Assembly: GCA_002478955.1 (NCBI GenBank) | Contig: DLKK01000076.1 | Coordinates: forward strand, 1-22,854 | Direction of reading: 5' to 3' | DNA length: 22,854 nucleotides | DNA from: Treponema sp. UBA7590 | GTDB taxonomy: Bacteria; Spirochaetota; Spirochaetia; Treponematales; Treponemataceae | Shown here: one piece after another, positions 8,325 to 13,673 of the stretch | Layout of the letters: the number at the start of each line of letters is the position of its first letter | Numbering within the stretch: position 1 is the first letter of the stretch | The notes under the pieces: model-generated | What the model was told of the DNA's origin: nothing | Database searches by the model: none | The model's input: the letters and a program-made list of their open reading frames with translations, nothing else | Translations under genes and position numbers: made by a program

Positions 8325-8420
8325 GGGTTTTAGGGGAAATTTTCCCCTAGGAGAAGGGGTAGGCGAAAATGGTGAGCGGAGCGAAACAGTTGAACCGAGG
8401 GGAATGCGTTCCCCCCCCAT
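8325..8420. repeat. G-rich, palindrome-bearing intergenic block (probable dispersed repeat)
   Basis: This stretch differs in composition from its AT-rich surroundings. It opens with a near-perfect palindrome, TAGGGGAAA (8331-8339) and TTTCCCCTA (8341-8349) with one base between. It closes with GGGGAA (8399-8404), loop TGCG and TTCCCC (8409-8414), inside a run of eight C (8411-8418). It contains GTGAGCGGAGCGAAAC. The last 15 bases of the window (TAGGGG followed by CGGGGG) start in the same way. The closing hairpin, followed by T-rich sequence, might also help end the transporter transcript. Repeat status is inferred, because only one full copy is visible. Confidence 0.45.
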
Positions 8421-8431
8421 CTTTCTTTACA

Positions 8432-8460
8432 TTGACCAAAACGCAAGAATTCTATAAAAT
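8432..8460 (+). promoter_or_regulatory. Promoter of the rpsP operon
   Basis: The -35 hexamer TTGACC (8432-8437, five of six to consensus) is followed by a 17-base spacer and the -10 hexamer TAAAAT (8455-8460). The predicted start is near 8467, giving a leader of about 83 bases before the rpsP GTG. This is the only strong promoter seen for the long operon that follows. Confidence 0.82.
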
Positions 8461-8468
8461 ATTTATTC

Positions 8469-8534
8469 ATACTCACAATGAGTATTACTATGCAAAATTG
8501 AAATTTCGGGACTTGATCCAGTACGATTGAGTCC
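8469..8534 (+). promoter_or_regulatory. Structured leader of the rpsP operon
   Basis: Two inverted repeats occur in the predicted leader. ATACTC (8469-8474) pairs with GAGTAT (8480-8485). GGACT (8509-8513) pairs with AGTCC (8530-8534), ending four bases before the GGAGG ribosome site (8538-8542). They could mediate translational control by a ribosomal protein. The stems are short, so this is tentative. Confidence 0.3.
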
Positions 8535-8549
8535 TGTGGAGGTTATAAA

Positions 8550-8801
8550 GTGGTCAAAATCAGACTTAAGAGATTCGGTACACAGAAGCGTCCTTACTAC
8601 CGTGTTGTAGTTCAGGATTCTCGCAAGCCACGTGATGGAGTTTGCATCGAAGAAATTGGTACTTTCATGCCTATTGAAGCAGAAGAACGCCAGGTTTCTA
8701 TCGATCTTGATCGTGCTAACTACTGGATTGGTGTTGGTGCTCAGCCGACAGACATCGTAAAAAAGTTGATTAGAGAACAGTCAAAAAAGTCTTCAAACTA
8801 A
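8550..8801 (+). CDS. rpsP: Small ribosomal subunit protein S16 (bS16)
   Basis: This is a structural protein of the 30S subunit, 83 aa, a normal length. The N-terminus VKIRLKRFGTQKRPYYRVVV is the textbook S16 signature. It is followed by DSRKPRDGVCIEEIGTF and by DRANYWIGVGAQPTDIVKKL near residues 50-70. The start is a GTG at 8550, chosen because GGAGG (8538-8542) lies seven bases upstream and the family begins here. It is the first gene of the operon rpsP-khpA-rimM-trmD-rplS, a widely conserved order. Confidence 0.98.
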   Translation: MVKIRLKRFGTQKRPYYRVVVQDSRKPRDGVCIEEIGTFMPIEAEERQVSIDLDRANYWIGVGAQPTDIVKKLIREQSKKSSN

Positions 8802-8816
8802 GAATAGGAAACGGAA

Positions 8817-9050
8817 ATGGAAAAAGACCTGATCGAATATATTGCAAAATCATTGGTCGATGATCCATCTGCGGTTTCAGTAAACGAAACTGAAGGCGAA
8901 AAAGGTATGGTTCTTCAACTTAAAGTTGCTGAAGGCGATATTGGCAAGGTGATTGGAAAGTACGGCCGCATTGCTAAAGCTATGCGAACTGTTCTTAGTG
9001 CTTCTGCTACAAAAGACGGAAAGCGCTACAGTCTGGATATTCTGGATTAA
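8817..9050 (+). CDS. khpA: KH-domain RNA-binding protein KhpA (YlqC family)
   Basis: This is a small single-KH-domain RNA-binding protein, 77 aa, the usual size. The GxxG loop is GKYG (47-50) within GKVIGKYGRIAKAMRTVL, the standard KH core, and the C-terminus is a beta strand YSLDIL. In Gram-positives, where it is studied, the family affects cell shape and division through RNA binding with KhpB; that role is not shown in spirochaetes. It lies 15 bases after rpsP with a purine-rich ribosome site, in the same place as in Bacillus. Confidence 0.94.
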   Translation: MEKDLIEYIAKSLVDDPSAVSVNETEGEKGMVLQLKVAEGDIGKVIGKYGRIAKAMRTVLSASATKDGKRYSLDILD

Positions 9051-9058
9051 TTTTGCTG

Positions 9059-9646
9059 ATGGAAAGTAACGAGCAACTTGTTGTTGGTTTTATCCGCGGC
9101 TCGCATGGAGTTACGGGTGAATTTAAAGTTGAAAGTGCTTCTGGCGACTACGAGCATATCGAAGTGTTGAAGGAAGTTACTTTAAGGCACGGTTCTGATT
9201 CAAAAAAATTCAAAATTGAATTTGCGGAAATGGGATGCGGTACCTTGTATATGAAAGTTGCGGGAATTGATTCTCCTGAGGAAGTGCGCAAGTACAACGG
9301 ATGGGAATTGGTTGTAGACCGTAAGTATGCTCATCCTCTTGGTGAGAATGAGTGGTACATCAAAGATTTGATTGGCTGTTCCTTGATTTGGAATGGCAAA
9401 GAAGCGGCAGCTGGGACTGCACTGACAGAAAGTGTTGGAACAATCACAGACGTATTGGAAGGCGGAGCTGGTTACTTGTTAGAAGTTTCTCTCTCCGAGA
9501 GTTGCACTGTTCTTTCTGATGATTTGAAACATACAAGTTCTGGAAAGGTTCGCAAGGTTTTAGTTCCTTTGAATCTTAACTATATTTGTAACGTCAATAT
9601 CAAGGAAAAAACGATTCAGCTGATGCACCTCTGGATTCTGGAGTAA
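9059..9646 (+). CDS. rimM: Ribosome maturation factor RimM
   Basis: This 16S rRNA-processing factor acts on late 30S assembly and binds S19. The protein is about 195 aa, slightly longer than the common 165-180. The N-terminal RimM barrel starts LVVGFIRGSHGVTGEFKVES, with the hallmark GxxGxHGxxGE pattern shifted to GFIRGSHGVTGE. The C-terminal PRC-barrel begins near EWYIKDLIGC and ends VPLNLNYICNVNIKEKTIQL. The ATG at 9059 is chosen; an in-frame TTG at 9053 would add two residues. The region between about residues 120 and 165 carries a small insertion (SGKVRKV and flanking). It sits between khpA and trmD as in most bacteria. Confidence 0.93.
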   Translation: MESNEQLVVGFIRGSHGVTGEFKVESASGDYEHIEVLKEVTLRHGSDSKKFKIEFAEMGCGTLYMKVAGIDSPEEVRKYNGWELVVDRKYAHPLGENEWYIKDLIGCSLIWNGKEAAAGTALTESVGTITDVLEGGAGYLLEVSLSESCTVLSDDLKHTSSGKVRKVLVPLNLNYICNVNIKEKTIQLMHLWILE

Positions 9647-9650
9647 TTCC

Positions 9651-10460
9651 ATGAAATTTACTGTGCTGACCTTATTTCCTGAAATTCCGCGGGCTTTTTT
9701 TGAAAACTCAATCATGGCTAAAGCGGTTGAAAAGGGAATTATTGCCTACGACCTTGTGAACATCAGGGATTTTGCTCTTGATAAGCACAAGAAATGTGAT
9801 GACGCTCCTTATGGCGGTGGTGCCGGTCAGCTTATGATGACTGAACCATTAAGCAGGGCTTTGGATAGTGTAAAGGCAAGCAGAAAACGCGTGATTTATG
9901 TTACGCCTGCTGGAACTCCTTTTACACAGAAAAAGGCTGTTGAATTAAGTCGCGAAGATGAATTGGTTTTTATCTGCGGACGTTACGAAGGTATTGACCA
10001 AAGAGTTATAGACTTTTATGTGGACGACGAGATTTCCATCGGCGACTACGTTATGAGCAGTGGTGAATTGGCTGCTACAGTTATGGTTGACGCAATCTAC
10101 AGATTGATTGACGGCGTAATTTCCAGCGATTCACTTGCAGAGGAAAGTCATAGCGACGGACTTCTTGAATACCCACAGTATACTAGGCCAGAAGTATACA
10201 AGGGCTTGAAAGTACCAGAAGTTTTGCTTTCGGGAAATCATGAGCTTATTCGGAAGTGGCGGTTAAAGAAACGTCTTGAAAAGACTTTGCGCGTTCGCCC
10301 GGACATGATTTGGGAGGCTCGCAAGAATAATCAGCTTTCTTTAGAAGCCGAATTGATGATTGAGGAAATAACAGAGCAGACTGCCATAAAAAACTGCAAG
10401 AAAAAGCAGAAGTTGGCGCGCAAGCAATTGCGTGAGTCTGTGAATCCAGGAGATTTATAA
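9651..10460 (+). CDS. trmD: tRNA (guanine-37-N1)-methyltransferase TrmD
   Basis: This enzyme methylates G37 next to the anticodon, using S-adenosylmethionine, to prevent frameshifting. The protein is 269 aa against about 250 in many bacteria. The SPOUT trefoil-knot motifs are complete: YVTPAGTPFTQKKA (83-96), FICGRYEGIDQRVID (107-121) and EISIGDYVMSSGELA (127-141). The catalytic-base region SDGLLEYPQYTRP puts an Asp at residue 169, as in characterised TrmD proteins. The start has CTGGAG upstream. Its stop codon shares a base with the rplS ATG (TAATG), so translation of the two is probably coupled. Confidence 0.97.
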   Translation: MKFTVLTLFPEIPRAFFENSIMAKAVEKGIIAYDLVNIRDFALDKHKKCDDAPYGGGAGQLMMTEPLSRALDSVKASRKRVIYVTPAGTPFTQKKAVELSREDELVFICGRYEGIDQRVIDFYVDDEISIGDYVMSSGELAATVMVDAIYRLIDGVISSDSLAEESHSDGLLEYPQYTRPEVYKGLKVPEVLLSGNHELIRKWRLKKRLEKTLRVRPDMIWEARKNNQLSLEAELMIEEITEQTAIKNCKKKQKLARKQLRESVNPGDL

Positions 10461-10933
10461 TGGATCTTATTAAAGCAGTAGAAGAAAAACAGAAACGTGC
10501 TTTTACAACTCAGTTCAAAGTTGGTGATACAGTAAAAGTATATTTTAAGATTATTGAAGGAAAAACAGAACGTATTCAGGTTTATGAAGGAATCGTTCTT
10601 TGCATCAAGAATGAAGGCGTTCGCAAGACATTCACAGTTCGCAAGGAATCTTACGGAGTTGGTGTTGAGCGTGTTTTCCCAATAAACAGCCCACGCATTG
10701 TAAAGGTAGAAATCGTTCGTGCTGGTAAAGTACGTCGTGCAAAACTTTACTATCTTCGCGACAAGGTTGGTAAAGGCAAAAAAGTTAAGGAAATGCTTGG
10801 TGGAGAAATTTCTTCATTCATCGCACAGCAGAACAAGGCTGCAGAAGCAGCTGCTCACGCACAGGAAGAAGTTCTTAAGGCAGAACACAATGCTGATCAT
10901 GCTGCTGCAGAAGCTGCAAAAGCAAAGAAATAA
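10460..10933 (+). CDS. rplS: Large ribosomal subunit protein L19 (bL19) with C-terminal extension
   Basis: This 50S protein lies at the subunit interface. Residues 1-112 are the conserved L19 fold, with FKVGDTVKVYFKI, ERIQVYEGIV, FTVRKESYGVGVERVFP, SPRI and the C-terminal KLYYLRDKVGKGKKVKE. The full length is 157 aa, about 40 more than the typical 115. The extra tail (about 113-157) is rich in Ala, Lys, Glu and His and looks like a helical or coiled-coil segment. AGGAG (10448-10452) precedes the ATG by seven bases. The gene overlaps trmD by one base. No terminator follows, so transcription probably continues into the next gene. Confidence 0.97.
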   Translation: MDLIKAVEEKQKRAFTTQFKVGDTVKVYFKIIEGKTERIQVYEGIVLCIKNEGVRKTFTVRKESYGVGVERVFPINSPRIVKVEIVRAGKVRRAKLYYLRDKVGKGKKVKEMLGGEISSFIAQQNKAAEAAAHAQEEVLKAEHNADHAAAEAAKAKK

Positions 10934-10945
10934 CTTTCCCGGTGC

Positions 10946-12013
10946 ATGAAAACTGATGTTGTAGTGCATTTGACTGCCCTCTCGAATGTGAATGGAAAAA
11001 ATTCACTTAGGGAGGGCAGTTCTGTTTATGTGCGCATAATAAAAAACAACGGAGACAATTCTTATCTTGCGTCTTTTGCTGGCGGGCGGTTTCTGTTGAA
11101 ATCAGGAATTCCTTTATCAGAAGGAAGTGGATTTTTAGCAAAGCTGAAAATTGAAAATGGAAGAATAATCCTTCAAAAATTACAGCAAAACACGGAAAGC
11201 AAAAATTCAATCTACAAAATTACACAGGAAAATCAAGGGCAATTTCTTGAAAAAATGGGACTTGTTCCCGATAATCTTTCTTTTTCTATGCTTCAGCAGA
11301 TGAAGATGCTGGGTGCGCGCTTTTCTATGGATACATTTCAGAAAATCAGAAAAATTGCTGAAAAATTAAAAGGCAAGGAAAAAACTGCTTCCGATGCGGC
11401 TTTTATTCTGGAAGAAAAAGGAATTCCTTCCGATGAGAAAAAAGTTTCCCACATTTTGGGAAATGCAGAAGAGTCCGACGATGATGCTGATGAGATTTTT
11501 TCTGGAAAACGTGTGATTAATCTTCAGCCCGAAAATTCTTTCCGTGTTTTTTTTGAAAAAATCTTGAATTTGCCGGAAAATGGAAAAAATCAGCCTGGAA
11601 TTTTAACGTTGTTCAATCATCTTGGTTTTAACTTTGCTGCAGAGCCAAATTTTAGTCATTCAGAAAATGGATTTGGCAGCTGGATAAAAATTCCGTTTGA
11701 ATTCAATATTGAAGAAAAATGTGGAAATGGTTCATTTTGCGGTTTTTTAGGAAACAGCTCAAAAAAACTTGAAAAAGCTGTTGTCTGTTTTGATATTGCA
11801 GATAAAAAATATGTTTTTGAATTTGGCTTGAACGGAAATAATTTGCTGTATCTTAACGCCGGTGCTTCGGCTTCAGCAGAAAATAAAATGCTTCTGGAGA
11901 TTTTGAAGTCAAGATTTGAAAAAACAAAAGTCGGTTGTATTGATTCTGTCGGGGATTTTTCTGAATTTTCTGCGGATAATATTGAAATCAGAAGTGTGAG
12001 TCTTAGCGTATGA
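10946..12013 (+). CDS. FliK-like / YlqG-like protein of unknown function
   Basis: I do not recognise a named protein, 355 aa. The N-terminal part (about 20-80) reads as a small beta domain: GSSVYVRIIKNNGDNSYLAS, GRFLLKSGIPLSEGSGFLAK and GRIIL, in the style of the N-terminal domains of FliK-like proteins. The middle is polar and low in conservation. The C-terminal 110 residues (EFNIEE, VVCFDIADKKYVFEFGLN, NKMLLEILKSRFEK, NIEIRSVSLSV) have the beta-alpha-beta layout of the FliK hook-length-control domain. It overlaps the FlhB-like gene by four bases (ATGA) and follows rplS, as in Bacillus, where ylqG and ylqH sit in the same operon area. A role in export-substrate switching is inferred. A large stem-loop lies within its first 25 codons. 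Confidence 0.55.
   Translation: MKTDVVVHLTALSNVNGKNSLREGSSVYVRIIKNNGDNSYLASFAGGRFLLKSGIPLSEGSGFLAKLKIENGRIILQKLQQNTESKNSIYKITQENQGQFLEKMGLVPDNLSFSMLQQMKMLGARFSMDTFQKIRKIAEKLKGKEKTASDAAFILEEKGIPSDEKKVSHILGNAEESDDDADEIFSGKRVINLQPENSFRVFFEKILNLPENGKNQPGILTLFNHLGFNFAAEPNFSHSENGFGSWIKIPFEFNIEEKCGNGSFCGFLGNSSKKLEKAVVCFDIADKKYVFEFGLNGNNLLYLNAGASASAENKMLLEILKSRFEKTKVGCIDSVGDFSEFSADNIEIRSVSLSV
10973..11020 (+). promoter_or_regulatory. Large two-part stem-loop at the start of the FliK-like gene
   Basis: ACTGCCCTCTC (10973-10983) pairs with GGGAGGGCAGT (11010-11020) over 11 positions, one of them G-U. Inside it GTGAAT (10988-10993) pairs with ATTCAC (11001-11006) around a seven-base loop, with four unpaired bases on each side between the stems. 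No T-run follows, so it is not a simple terminator. Being in the message just after rplS, it could be an RNase III site, a stabiliser of the upstream mRNA or a brake on translation. Confidence 0.55.
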
Positions 12014-12270
12014 AAAAAAACGAATTGAAAGCGGTTGCGATAAAATACCCAGAAAATGCTGAGCTTCCGTTTGTTTCTGCGAAGGCGAAAGGCGAGCTTG
12101 CTAAAAAACTTATAGAAATTGCCGAAAAACAAAAAATCCCGGTTGTGAAAAATATTACAGCGGCAAATATTCTTTCTGTTCAGGAAATTGGCTCTGCGAT
12201 ACCGGAAAATACTTGGGAGATTATTGCAAAAATTTTTGCCGCGGTTGTGGAATGTGATAAAAAGTTGTAA
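12010..12270 (+). CDS. Free-standing FlhB C-terminal domain protein (FlhB-like, YlqH family)
   Basis: This is a small cytoplasmic protein of 86 aa that matches the part of FlhB/YscU after the NPTH self-cleavage site. AVAIKYPENAELPFVSAKAKGELAKKL, IAEKQKIPVV and GSAIPENTWEIIAKIFAAVV follow the order AVA-Y, P-V-AKG, A-E-IP-V, IP---A-A in the FlhB cytoplasmic C-domain. The membrane part and the NPTH motif are absent. The start overlaps the previous stop (ATGA). Known relatives (YlqH of Bacillus, FhlB of some proteobacteria) can partly replace the FlhB fragment in export; a similar role here is inference. The upstream FliK-like gene fits, because FliK and FlhB act together in the substrate switch. 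Confidence 0.82.
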   Translation: MKKNELKAVAIKYPENAELPFVSAKAKGELAKKLIEIAEKQKIPVVKNITAANILSVQEIGSAIPENTWEIIAKIFAAVVECDKKL

Positions 12271-12273
12271 AAT
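12245..12273 (+). promoter_or_regulatory. Possible internal promoter for the 91-aa gene
   Basis: TTGTGG (12245-12250), a 17-base spacer and TAAAAT (12268-12273) predict a start near 12280, two bases before the ATG at 12282. No Shine-Dalgarno is present, so this too would give a near-leaderless transcript. It lies over the end of the FlhB-like gene. Confidence 0.4.
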
Positions 12274-12281
12274 TATTTTAT

Positions 12282-12557
12282 ATGGAAATGAACAAGTTGG
12301 ATTGCAGTTTGATTCAGATTGGAAGTTGTTTTTCTGAGCCGGTTTATTTTGATGATGGAAAAAATATGTTTCTTGCGGCAGGAAAACAGGCAAAACCATA
12401 TCATGTTTCGGCTTTAGTTCACTGGAAAATCCCATATTTGTTGACGGCTGGGCATCAGATTGATCCGAAGGATTATAAGCCTTCAACTTTGAAAAATCAG
12501 ATGGCTAGTAAACGGGCACAGCTTTCGGATGATGTTGAGGAGCTTGAAAGCCTTTGA
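12282..12557 (+). CDS. Small orphan domain protein, resembles the N-terminal region of HD-GYP phosphodiesterases
   Basis: This is a hypothetical protein of 91 aa. Residues about 7-57 (LIQIGSCFSEPVYFDDGKNMFLAAGKQAKPYHVSALVHWKIPYLLTAG, read in parts) have the spacing 'G-x3-EPVY-DDG--ML--G----...L----I-YL' found before the HD domain in many c-di-GMP phosphodiesterases. The remaining C-terminal 30 residues are polar, with no HD motif. It may be a free small beta-domain protein or the remnant of a longer gene. It lies between the FlhB-like protein and the YraN protein, and its stop overlaps the TTG of the next gene. Real coding is supported by the tight operon position; the function is unknown. 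Confidence 0.6.
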   Translation: MEMNKLDCSLIQIGSCFSEPVYFDDGKNMFLAAGKQAKPYHVSALVHWKIPYLLTAGHQIDPKDYKPSTLKNQMASKRAQLSDDVEELESL

Positions 12558-12928
12558 TTTTTCCTGATAAAAGAAAGCAGACTGGAAATTCCGGAGAAAA
12601 CCGTGCGGCAGAATTTCTTGTGCGGAACGGCTATGAGATTGTTGTGCGGAATTTTAGGACAAATCAGGGCGAAATTGATATAATTGTAAAAAAAGGAGAA
12701 TATATTGTTTTTGTGGAGGTGAAAACGCTTCCCAAAGGCAATTTTGAGTTTTTATCACACGTTTTGGATGGCAGAAAACAAAAAAGAATTGTCAAAACCG
12801 CTAAACGTTTTCTTGCAATCAATCGACAATATAGTAACAGCTATATCAGATTTGATGTGATTGTACTTGATATGCCGGGCTTACCGCAGGTGTATCATAT
12901 TGAAAATGCGTTTGCGGAGCTTTTATGA
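12554..12928 (+). CDS. YraN family (UPF0102) endonuclease-like protein
   Basis: This is a restriction-endonuclease-fold protein of unproven role, 124 aa. The hallmark GENRAAEFLVRNGYEIVVRNFR is followed by QGEIDIIVKKGEYIVFVEVKT, giving the nuclease-like residues E40, D42, E55 and K57. The C-terminus YIRFDVIVL and the terminal A-F-L pattern match the family, which averages about 120 aa. The start is a TTG at 12554 overlapping the upstream TGA, with GAGGAG (12537-12542) 11 bases before it. This start puts the first conserved residues where they belong. Its stop overlaps the next ATG (ATGA). In many bacteria YraN genes lie near rnhB and the rplS operon. Confidence 0.9.
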   Translation: MIFPDKRKQTGNSGENRAAEFLVRNGYEIVVRNFRTNQGEIDIIVKKGEYIVFVEVKTLPKGNFEFLSHVLDGRKQKRIVKTAKRFLAINRQYSNSYIRFDVIVLDMPGLPQVYHIENAFAELL

Positions 12929-13119
12929 TTTCAGAATTAAGGGATGCAACTGAAACTTTGGTTCTTGACCGAAATGAAGATGTGATTTCTGCGCGGCTTT
13001 TGGAGTTGCGTGTAAAAATACATGACAAAGATTATGTGAACAATGCCATCCAGCGAATTGCACAGGTAATCAGCCGGAAACTGGTTGAAGATTCTAATGA
13101 ATTTTTGTTTCGGGAATAG
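12925..13119 (+). CDS. Small FlgM-like protein (possible anti-sigma-28 factor)
   Basis: This is a 64-aa protein with no clear annotation. The segment LLELRVKIHDKDYVNNAIQR continued by IAQVISRKLVE resembles the FlgM C-terminal pattern 'V--LK--I--G-Y-V----IA--LL', with a tyrosine followed by a helix rich in I, A and L. FlgM proteins are usually 85-100 aa with a disordered N-terminal half, which here is only about 20 residues. The ATG overlaps the YraN stop (ATGA), so translation is coupled. It follows two flagellar-export-like genes, which supports the idea, but the match is short and unproven. Other helical small proteins could look alike. Confidence 0.55.
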   Translation: MISELRDATETLVLDRNEDVISARLLELRVKIHDKDYVNNAIQRIAQVISRKLVEDSNEFLFRE

Positions 13120-13154
13120 ATTATTTTTGATTTTCCGAAATGGGAGTTGGTTTT

Positions 13155-13673
13155 ATGGAAAAAAATAGGCACAGTCGAAATAGACATCGCAACCGCAATT
13201 GGAATGAACAGAAAAAAAACACAAACGAAAATTCTTTTAATAACAGAAATTTCCAGGCGAATTCTTCTGGAAAAAACGCAAACACAAATCAAAAACAGTT
13301 TCAGTTTGTGAATCACGAAAATCCAGAATCTGTTGCGCAGCGCGAGCAGGCTATAAAAGAGCTGAAATCCCGCGAGATTATTTGCCCGAAATGCGGAAAG
13401 ATGATTGTTGATATTGCGAGCGCGATGGTTGAAAAATCTTCTGGAAAGCCAATGCATTTTGAATGCGCGATGGAACAGGTTTCTGCGGAGGAACCTGTTG
13501 GCCAGAATGAAAAAATTGCTTATATCGGCCAAGGGCGTTTTGCCGTTCTTTCTTATGAGAACATTCGGGATCAGCGACATTTCCACATCAAAAAAATAAT
13601 TGAATGGGAAGGAAGAGATTCCAGGCCGGAATGGCGCGATGAAATGAGTGGTTTATACAGCCAGGTTGAATAA
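13155..13673 (+). CDS. Zinc-ribbon protein with Asn/Arg-rich N-terminus, function unknown
   Basis: This is a hypothetical protein of 172 aa. Residues 1-50 are a basic, low-complexity region dominated by N, R, K, Q and H (starting MEKNRHSRNRHRNRN), likely disordered and able to bind nucleic acid. Residues 74-104 hold CPKC (C77, C80) and HFEC (H101, C104), a probable zinc site. The rest (IAYIGQGRFAVLSYENIRD, FHIKKIIEWE) is a short beta region. The ATG at 13155 is preferred because GGGAG (13142-13146) lies eight bases before it; an upstream in-frame ATG at 13140 has no such site. It is the last gene of the operon and overlaps tatD tail to tail by 21 bases. Confidence 0.75.
   Translation: MEKNRHSRNRHRNRNWNEQKKNTNENSFNNRNFQANSSGKNANTNQKQFQFVNHENPESVAQREQAIKELKSREIICPKCGKMIVDIASAMVEKSSGKPMHFECAMEQVSAEEPVGQNEKIAYIGQGRFAVLSYENIRDQRHFHIKKIIEWEGRDSRPEWRDEMSGLYSQVE

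Noticed and set aside
8331..8349. Palindrome after the amino acid ATPase gene as a terminator
   Set aside because: A one-base centre and no following T-run on either strand; better viewed as part of the repeat-like block.
8478..8501. Seven-codon upstream frame in the rpsP leader
   Set aside because: No ribosome site, and it is too short to distinguish from chance.
8369..8530. A 53-codon open frame across the G-rich block and rpsP leader (starting MVSGAKQLNRGEC)
   Set aside because: It spans the predicted rpsP promoter and a repeat-like block, has no homology that I recognise and mixed composition. It is probably chance reading of the repeat.
11656..12486. 276-codon minus-strand open frame
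   Set aside because: It lies antisense to the FliK-like, FlhB-like and 91-aa genes, which have better coding evidence. Its product is rich in Phe, Asn and Ser, typical of an antisense shadow.
13032..13586. 184-codon minus-strand open frame
   Set aside because: Antisense to the FlgM-like and zinc-ribbon genes, with a biased Phe/Arg/Ile composition and no start signal.
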